Notes under the pieces: generated by a model | Seen by the model: only the letters and a program-made list of their open reading frames with translations | Told to the model about the DNA's origin: nothing | Databases searched by the model: none | Part shown: positions 18,738-24,655 of the stretch, in pieces | Layout of the letters: each line of letters starts with the position of its first letter | Position numbering within the stretch: position 1 is the stretch's first letter | Assembly: GCA_004325065.1 (NCBI GenBank) | Contig: PITI01000079.1 | Coordinates: 1 to 24,655 of the forward strand | Reading direction: 5' to 3' | Source: Hamiltosporidium magnivora | Taxonomy: Eukaryota; Microsporidia; Dubosqiidae | Length of the DNA stretch: 24,655 nt | Position numbers and translations under genes: made by a program

Positions 18738-19696
18738 AAACTTTTTTGATATATTTTACAATTTCTTTAGAATGCTTTAACTATAAAAAGCTTAAAAAAA
18801 TATTAAGTTGAAACTAATTTTATGTGATAAAAATTGATTCTATGATTGAGACACATTATGAAAACCCGTCAAATTTTCCTCAAGCTGGATTATTTGTTAA
18901 ATCTTCCATCTATATATATTTACAATCATTTTTTTAAAATAAAAAATTTATAAATATCTTTCTTAAGATTTTACAAGTAAGTTTTTATGATTGAAAACCC
19001 TTGTCGTTAATTTAATTCATCAAATATGAATTATAAAAACCTATTAATGACTCTTTAAACGTCAATTTCTAGCTATAAATCAAAATTTCTTCATCTGAAG
19101 AACCAAACAAATAGATTTTTTTGATTGAAAAAGATGGAATATAGACTTCTATTCTGATATACCTATAATTTCTTAAGATGCTTCCAACTATTTCTTCAAG
19201 TTTAATCTAAGGAGATCACAAAAATAATTATTTAAATATTACATCTATAACAAATTATTATTGATTAAATATAAGTCATATTTTTTAACTTTCAGGCTTC
19301 AGCAATTATATATAAATTAATTGATGTATATTCCTATTATTTATCTAGTAAATGCATATATCAAGTGTATTATTACAAATTTTAAAATATGTTTTTATTT
19401 TGGTATAAAATGTACCCAAATAGGATAAAATACAAATAAATGGGGGTTAAAAAATGAACAGAAATATAAAACTACAAGTGATATAAACTATTAATTTAAT
19501 TGAATGAATTATTATTTATATTTGTTGAAAATGGTTTTAAGTCGTTTGGATTATTAAAATGGACTTTAATTACATAAATGCCTATTATAATACTGATGTA
19601 AATTTTAGATACAAATATTATATCTTAAAAACAACAAATTTTAACGTTTTATAAGTATTCTTACGTTATTTATAAAATCATTTACACCCCATTTAT
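18738..19696. other. AT-rich spacer before RPC2
   Basis: About 960 bp with no frame of note, no RNA gene and no repeat that I could recognise. Its right end carries the CCCC motif for RPC2. Confidence 0.65.
19687..19690 (+). promoter_or_regulatory. CCCC start-site motif of RPC2
   Basis: CCCC, then atttat, then the ATG at 19697: a 6-nt gap, a textbook microsporidian start-proximal signal that supports the chosen start. Confidence 0.75.
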
Positions 19697-22600
19697 ATGG
19701 ACAAAAATACAGCGGCTTCTAAACTGGTCGAATCATTTCTAAAAGAAAAAGGACTTGTTCGCCAGCACATAGATTCATTCAATTATTTCATACAATATGA
19801 TATAAAAAATATATTGAAAGCGAATGAAATATTAGATTCTGATGTAGATCAGACATTTTATTTAAAATATACAGATATACGAGTTGGTATGCCTACAATA
19901 GAAGAAAATATGGTGGCGTATGAAATATACCCACATGAGTGTAGACTAAGAGATATGACATATGCAGCTAATATATACGTTGATGTAGAATACGTTAGAA
20001 ACAAACAGATCGTGATTAAAAAAGATGTGTGTATAGGTAAAATTCCAATTATGTTACGGAGTAAAAGATGTTATATCTCTATTAAAACCAAGACAAATGT
20101 CATTTTAAGCAAAGAAACAGAGAACACTTTGTATAGAAAACTACAGGAGTGTCCTTTGGACACGGGTGGGTATTTTATTGTAAAGGGGGTTGAAAGAGTT
20201 ATTCTCATACAGGAACAACTCTCAAAGAATAGAATTATTGTGGATTTGGATGCAAAAGGAAATATATGTGCCTCAGTTACAAGTTCAACCCATGATAAAA
20301 AGAGTAAAACAGTCGTTGTAACGAAGAACCATTCTCTTTATGTAAAACACAATTCGTTTATAGAGGAAATTCCATTGGTGGTTGTAGTTAGAGCCATGGG
20401 TCTTTCTACTGATAAAGAGATAGCAGAGGGGGTGGGGTGTGAAGAAGAAGTATTAGAATATTTTGCTCCAAGCATTGAAATGTGCCATCGTTTGGGAATA
20501 TTTACAGAAATACAAGCTATAGAATATATTGGTAATAGAATCAGAGTTAAATATAATCAAGATAAGATAGAAGAAGCAAAATGTATTTTAAATGAAATAA
20601 TTCTTCCAAATGTTATTATTACAGATCTTAACTATAAAATAAAAGGACTTTATATTCTTATAATGGCTAGACGGCTTATACAAGCGCAATTGGGAATTTT
20701 GAGTTTGGATGATCGAGATTTTATAGGAAATAAAAGATTTGAATTGGCTGGGCAACTTTTATCTTTAATGTTTGAGGATTTATTCAAACGGTACAACAGT
20801 GAATTAAAAAAATCGATTGATAAAGTTTTAAGTAAAATTTCTCGGGCTCAAGAATTTGATGCACTTACTTTTATGAGTCTACAGGTAAATTTGATTACAA
20901 CGGCTTTTGTACGGGCGATTTCTACAGGAAATTGGACTCTGAAACGATTTAGGATGGAAAGAAGTGGAATAACTCAAGTATTGTCGAGATTATCATATAT
21001 ATCAGCATTGGGGATGATGACTCGTATTTGTTCGCAATTTGAAAAAACAAGAAAAATTAGTGGGCCTAGATCGCTTCACACTTCATATTGGGGATATTTG
21101 TGTCCATCAGATACACCTGAAGGTGAATCGTGTGGTTTAGTAAAAAATCTTGCACTGCTTGCAGAAATAACCACTGATTCTCCATACGAAGACGTTTTGA
21201 AATTACTTTTTACACTGGGAATGGAAGACATAAATATTCTGGTTCCTAAACTTTTCTATATGAAAAATACATATCTTGTATTTCTCAACGGTATGGTTGT
21301 TGGTGTTATACAATCACCAGATTCATTTATCCAAACTTTCAAAAAAATAAGAAGAAAAGGTGGTGTTAATGGTTTTGTTTCGATTTATAAAAATGAACCA
21401 CAGAAAACTGTAAATATTTCTACCGATAACGGTAGAATATGCAGACCCCTTTTAATTGTAGAAAATGGAAGGGTCTTATTTACACAAGAAGATGGTCGTT
21501 ATTTAAAGGAAGGTTATAAGACATTTGATACTTTTGTAAATGAAGGGAAGATAGAGTTTCTAGATGCCAATGAAGAAAATGATTCTTTAATAGCAACTAT
21601 ATACACCGATTTGTGTAGTGATACAACACATTTGGAGATACAAGCATATACAATTTTAGGATATGTTGCTGGTTTGATACCGAATCCACACCACAATCAA
21701 AGTCCTAGAAACACGTATCAGTGTGCTATGGGCAAACAGGCGATGGGTGTTATAGGTTATAATCAATATAGAAGATTTGATACTCTTTTATATCTTTTAA
21801 CTTATCCACAGAAGCCTTTGGCGCGTACTAAGACAATAGAATTAATTAATTTTGAAAAATTACCCGCTGGCCAAAATGCGATGGTAGCAGTTATGGGGTT
21901 TTCTGGATATGACATTGAGGATGCACTTATACTTAACAAATCATCATTGGATCGTGGATTTGGTAGATGCGAAGTTTATAGAAGTTTTTCATCTTCATTA
22001 AAAAGATATGCCAACGGTTCCTATGATGTACTTTCCAAAGGAGACAATTCATATAAAAATTCTGTTTTGGATCTGGATGGATTATCAAAACCAGGGGAAA
22101 TAATTAACGATGGTCAAATTTATGTTAACAAGTATTCACCTGTTTCTAATGAAAGCAATATACCTGAATATAAATTTACTGGTTTAGTTTATAGAAATTC
22201 CGAACCTTCGGTCGTAGATAAAGTTATTGTAACCAAGTCAGGTGAAGATCTTTTAATGGTAAAAACACTTCTTAGACAAGTAAGAAGGCCGGAAATAGGA
22301 GATAAGTTTAGCAGCAGACACGGACAAAAGGGTGTCATAGGAATGATTTTTGAACAGCAAGATATGCCATTTAATGAATTTGGTATGTGCCCAGATATTA
22401 TTATGAATCCACATGGATTTCCTTCTAGAATGACGGTAGGAAAGATTATAGAATTACTGAGTGGAAAATGTGCTACGCTCAGTGGTGAATTTGTAGATTC
22501 TTCGGCTTTTAACAATTTTAAAAAATACGAAGAATTTCATGATCCGAATAAAAATTTAGAACATTTGGAAAAAAATATGAATTTGGGTGCCGAGAAAGAA

Positions 22601-23212
22601 ACCTTTAGAAGTAAGAATATTGAATCCAATGATGATTTAGATAACAAAGTAAAATCTGCTGAGAAAAAACTTGAGAACATAAAAATTGAATCAAAAGAAG
22701 ATTCGGATTCTGAAAATACGTGTGTAAACAAAGTGGATGAAATATCTGATTATTTAGTAAAAAATGGATTTAGTTATTCTGGAAAAGATTGTTTTACATG
22801 TGGAAACTCTGGTAGACAGATAGAAGCATATATATTTTATGGTCCTGTTTATTACCAAAAACTTAAACATATGGTAACTGACAAGATGCATGCACGCGCA
22901 AGAGGTCCTCGTGCCGTACTTACAAGGCAACCAACAGAAGGTCGTAGTAGAGATGGTGGATTAAGACTTGGAGAAATGGAAAGGGATTGTTTAATTGGTT
23001 ACGGGGCTTCTTCCTTATTGATAGAACGACTTATGGTTTCTTCTGATGCTTTTCAGGCTTATATTTGTCATGAATGTGGTATTATAGTCCATAAAGATGG
23101 GTGTGTAATGTGTGATGGCGAACCTGTTTGTATTCAAATTCCATACGCATGTAAGCTGCTTTTTCAAGAGCTAATGGCAATGAATATTTATCCAAAATTT
23201 AAGTTTGAATAG
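19697..23212 (+). CDS. RPC2: DNA-directed RNA polymerase III second-largest subunit (RPC2)
   Basis: This subunit forms the lobe, protrusion, wall and part of the active centre of RNA polymerase III, which makes tRNA, 5S rRNA and U6 in the nucleus. At 1171 residues it has normal length. It is Pol III rather than Pol I or II by blocks such as VRQHIDSFNYFI (21-32), PHECRLRDMTY (79-89), QEQLSKNRIIVD (172-183), GNWTLKRFRMERSGITQVLS (411-430), LCPSDTPEGESCGLVKNLAL (468-487) and PHHNQSPRNTYQCAMGKQAM (664-683). Active-centre features are present: GYDIEDALILN (737-747, acidic E741/D742) and GDKFSSRHGQKG (868-879, K870 and K878). The C-terminal zinc site uses C1124, C1127, C1136 and C1139. Residues about 942-1011 are a charged, low-complexity insertion not found in the family. 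No introns. The start is fixed by homology and the CCCC motif. Confidence 0.98.
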   Translation: MDKNTAASKLVESFLKEKGLVRQHIDSFNYFIQYDIKNILKANEILDSDVDQTFYLKYTDIRVGMPTIEENMVAYEIYPHECRLRDMTYAANIYVDVEYVRNKQIVIKKDVCIGKIPIMLRSKRCYISIKTKTNVILSKETENTLYRKLQECPLDTGGYFIVKGVERVILIQEQLSKNRIIVDLDAKGNICASVTSSTHDKKSKTVVVTKNHSLYVKHNSFIEEIPLVVVVRAMGLSTDKEIAEGVGCEEEVLEYFAPSIEMCHRLGIFTEIQAIEYIGNRIRVKYNQDKIEEAKCILNEIILPNVIITDLNYKIKGLYILIMARRLIQAQLGILSLDDRDFIGNKRFELAGQLLSLMFEDLFKRYNSELKKSIDKVLSKISRAQEFDALTFMSLQVNLITTAFVRAISTGNWTLKRFRMERSGITQVLSRLSYISALGMMTRICSQFEKTRKISGPRSLHTSYWGYLCPSDTPEGESCGLVKNLALLAEITTDSPYEDVLKLLFTLGMEDINILVPKLFYMKNTYLVFLNGMVVGVIQSPDSFIQTFKKIRRKGGVNGFVSIYKNEPQKTVNISTDNGRICRPLLIVENGRVLFTQEDGRYLKEGYKTFDTFVNEGKIEFLDANEENDSLIATIYTDLCSDTTHLEIQAYTILGYVAGLIPNPHHNQSPRNTYQCAMGKQAMGVIGYNQYRRFDTLLYLLTYPQKPLARTKTIELINFEKLPAGQNAMVAVMGFSGYDIEDALILNKSSLDRGFGRCEVYRSFSSSLKRYANGSYDVLSKGDNSYKNSVLDLDGLSKPGEIINDGQIYVNKYSPVSNESNIPEYKFTGLVYRNSEPSVVDKVIVTKSGEDLLMVKTLLRQVRRPEIGDKFSSRHGQKGVIGMIFEQQDMPFNEFGMCPDIIMNPHGFPSRMTVGKIIELLSGKCATLSGEFVDSSAFNNFKKYEEFHDPNKNLEHLEKNMNLGAEKETFRSKNIESNDDLDNKVKSAEKKLENIKIESKEDSDSENTCVNKVDEISDYLVKNGFSYSGKDCFTCGNSGRQIEAYIFYGPVYYQKLKHMVTDKMHARARGPRAVLTRQPTEGRSRDGGLRLGEMERDCLIGYGASSLLIERLMVSSDAFQAYICHECGIIVHKDGCVMCDGEPVCIQIPYACKLLFQELMAMNIYPKFKFE
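22520..22729 (+). other. Charged insertion within RPC2
   Basis: Codes for RPC2 residues about 942-1011, rich in Lys, Glu, Asp, Asn and Ser (for example AEKKLENIKIESKEDSDSEN). Other RPC2 proteins pass almost directly from the conserved SGKxxxLxGxF..AF block to DxLVxxGYxYxGKD. Here about 70 residues are added in frame between these blocks. It is probably a disordered surface loop, possibly helical. There is no sign of an intron: no splice-like ends, and the frame is kept. Confidence 0.75.
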
Positions 23213-23439
23213 TTTTTAATTATTTATCTATAAAAGTATAATTAAATGATTTTTTTAGTAAAATTTATAATTTATTTAAAGTAGTATTCATGTGTTATTC
23301 TAGCTTGGTTTTATTTGATAAAGTGCTATTTCTTGATCGCCAATCTTCTTATATCATATCCAACTTGGTTTTAAAATGTTTAATAGGATCCTTTCTGCAG
23401 TATGTCAAAATAAATTATATTTTAAAGTTTGCAACTTTA
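23213..23439. other. Spacer 3' of RPC2
   Basis: A short AT-rich region after the RPC2 stop with nothing recognised. The imperfect phrases tctagcttggttttatttga (about 23299) and tccaacttggttttaaaatg (about 23359) are similar and may be a small local duplication. Confidence 0.5.
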
Positions 23440-23660
23440 ATACCTTAAAGCTTGCTCTTTTGTTGAATATATCTCTTAATTCTTTATATCGCACTGGAGT
23501 TATCTTTACTCGACTCTTATTATAATTTGGTCTTGAATTCAGTTCTCAAATGTCTATCAAGAGAAATATTTGCGACTGTATTTTTGAGTGGCTTGCTCTT
23601 TAGATATGCTCTATTATTTTGGGTGTAAAGACCTTTTTAATTCTATAATATGGTTTTTGA
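23440..23660 (-). pseudogene. Small LINE tail fragment (copy 4)
   Basis: The stretch cgactcttattataatttgg and its surroundings align with aactcttattggaattcggt at about 7244 in LINE copy 1. The shared order continues to the 'tatgctctattattttggg' versus 'catgcctctatattcatgg' block. On the minus strand this corresponds to the C-terminal FERKRGLNYE region. It is short and heavily decayed. Confidence 0.55.
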
Positions 23661-23848
23661 AGATGCTATACAATTGAATTTTATTTTCTAAAAGTAATCT
23701 TAACACTATCGTAGTAGAATAAAATGAATACAATCTGTCAAAAAAAATTACCAAACTAATGTTTAATAAAACTATATATTAAACATATAGCTAAGATCAT
23801 TTTATACAATATGGTTTGTATAAAAAGTAAAGATTGAATTTACAAAAG

Positions 23849-23880
23849 TATAGTAAAAAAAAATCCGGACACTTTTAGGT
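23849..23880. repeat. Probable Tc1/mariner terminal inverted repeat
   Basis: The sequence tagtaaaaaaaaatccggac followed by acttttagg, bordered by TA, has the layout of a Tc1/mariner terminus. It lies about 170 bp beyond the end of the transposase relic, as expected for the 3' end of an element whose transposase is on the minus strand. The partner repeat would be outside the window. Confidence 0.6.
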
Positions 23881-23994
23881 AATATTATTTATGTCATATA
23901 ATAGACGTAAGACTCATAACACACGTTTTTTAATATAAAAAACAAGTTTTTGCACAAACGCAATAGCAATTTTAATTTGGAATTTCGATTAGGT

Positions 23995-24655
23995 TTTTGG
24001 TTTAACTCATTCTTATTTTTAAAAGTAAAATAACACAATTATTTTTTCATAGAAGCACAAAGATGGTCTTCTGGATTTGAATCTGGTGATTGGTTTGACA
24101 AAGAAGTATTTAAATTATTTTTATTTCTAATGTTTCACAGCAAGTTTTAATGGTTATTTAGGATTATTATCTTGTTGAAAAATACACTCGTCTAAACCCA
24201 AATTTCTAGCAGATTATTCGACATTTGTTTTAAGCATACTAATATATTAAAACCAGGCCACAATAAATCAAAATATGATAAATCGCTACCACTTGTTATG
24301 GCATTCATTCCCAGATCATAATTATCAACGATTATATCAACTGTTGGAGCCATATATTTTTGATTTAGGTTTTCTCTCTGCTCCATCTATATATAAACCC
24401 TACCAGATAATTAAACAACTCGAACTTGCCCTCATCACTAAATATTGTGCGATTCCAATCGTAATCTGATATGGATAAAAAAAAAATGAAATTTTAAATC
24501 TAACAACCATATTTTTTGGGGGACAACAAAGGTTTTGTGCAGAAGAGAAGGCATAAATACCAACTGTATTTAGATGATTTCTTATAGTCTTGATACTACC
24601 ATTACAATTACATTATGCACAAATTTTTTAGGGATTACTGCCGGACTAATTTTAG
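23995..24655 (-). pseudogene. Tc1/mariner transposase relic (5' end beyond window)
   Basis: The minus strand, with several frameshifts and stops, follows a Tc1/mariner transposase in order: HTH end RTIRNHLNTVGIYA (about 24550-24598), first catalytic Asp in WNRTIFSDEGKFELFN (about 24410-24460), WSRE then, after a frameshift, NLNQKYMAPTV (about 24335-24375), second Asp in CIFQQDNNPK (about 24155-24185), and SPDSNPEDHLCASMKK (about 24045-24095) matching the SPDLNPIEHLWASLKK-type block. The spacing between the last two acidic positions is about 34 residues, allowing one base of indel, as in Tc1-type enzymes. The third acid is Asp where Tc1 has Glu. Multiple stops make it inactive. The N-terminal part lies right of the window. 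Confidence 0.85.

Noticed and set aside
22189..22731. Two minus-strand frames inside RPC2 (108 and 64 codons)
   Set aside because: Antisense of well-conserved RPC2 coding sequence; no independent coding evidence.
24192..24469. Two overlapping 64-codon frames on opposite strands near the right end
   Set aside because: The minus frame is a fragment of the broken Tc1/mariner transposase and the plus frame is its antisense; neither is a gene of its own.
1..24655. CRISPR arrays, operons or bacterial-type defence systems
   Set aside because: The window is eukaryotic. The repeats are tandem minisatellites without unique spacers, and neighbouring genes are unrelated housekeeping genes.

Overview
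The window is about 24.7 kb of very AT-rich eukaryotic DNA that reads as a microsporidian (fungal-related intracellular parasite) genome. Every protein gene is intronless and compact. Most of the recognised genes have a run of three or more C residues a short way upstream of the ATG (1109-1112 on the minus strand, 4287-4289, 10514-10516, 19687-19690), which is the known start-site signal of microsporidia. The transposon remnants (an R4/Dong-like LINE and a Tc1/mariner element) also fit. The wide gene spacing (1-5 kb) points to one of the larger microsporidian genomes. A GVN-type repeat in one protein reminds me of Hamiltosporidium, but that genus call is a weak guess from memory.

Layout, left to right. 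(1) 1-1093, minus: the N-terminal 364 codons of the spliceosome core protein Prp8, running off the left edge, with two low-complexity insertions. (2) 1094-1514: two short tandem-repeat arrays. (3) 1515-2258, minus: a CHY/CTCHY/RING-H2 ubiquitin ligase of the RCHY1/Pirh2 family. (4) 2259-4294: AT-rich spacer with a decaying 81-bp tandem array, and a long inverted repeat at the next gene's start. (5) 4295-6070, plus: AMP deaminase. (6) 6071-10539: 4.5 kb spacer holding two 5'-truncated LINE fragments, a 67-bp duplication and an AT-rich array. (7) 10540-12294, plus: an Atm1/ABCB7-like ABC half-transporter. (8) 12295-17489: 5.2 kb spacer dominated by a nearly full-length but dead LINE on the minus strand (about 13770-17300). 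(9) 17490-18737, plus: an unrecognised 415-residue protein. (10) 19697-23212, plus: RNA polymerase III second-largest subunit (RPC2) with a charged insertion. (11) 23213-24655: another small LINE tail fragment and a broken Tc1/mariner transposase with one probable terminal repeat.

The host genes are housekeeping functions (splicing, ubiquitylation, purine interconversion, probable Fe-S or thiol export, tRNA/5S transcription). They do not form a pathway or an operon; they are separate genes in a repeat-scarred landscape. All four recognised LINE pieces lie on the minus strand and represent the C-terminal part of the element, as expected for 5'-truncated target-primed insertions. I found no rRNA, tRNA or CRISPR. 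I saw no convincing new multi-gene system. The most unusual signals are the repeat-invaded Prp8, the inverted repeat over the AMP deaminase start, the orphan 415-residue gene, and a small open frame embedded in one LINE fragment.
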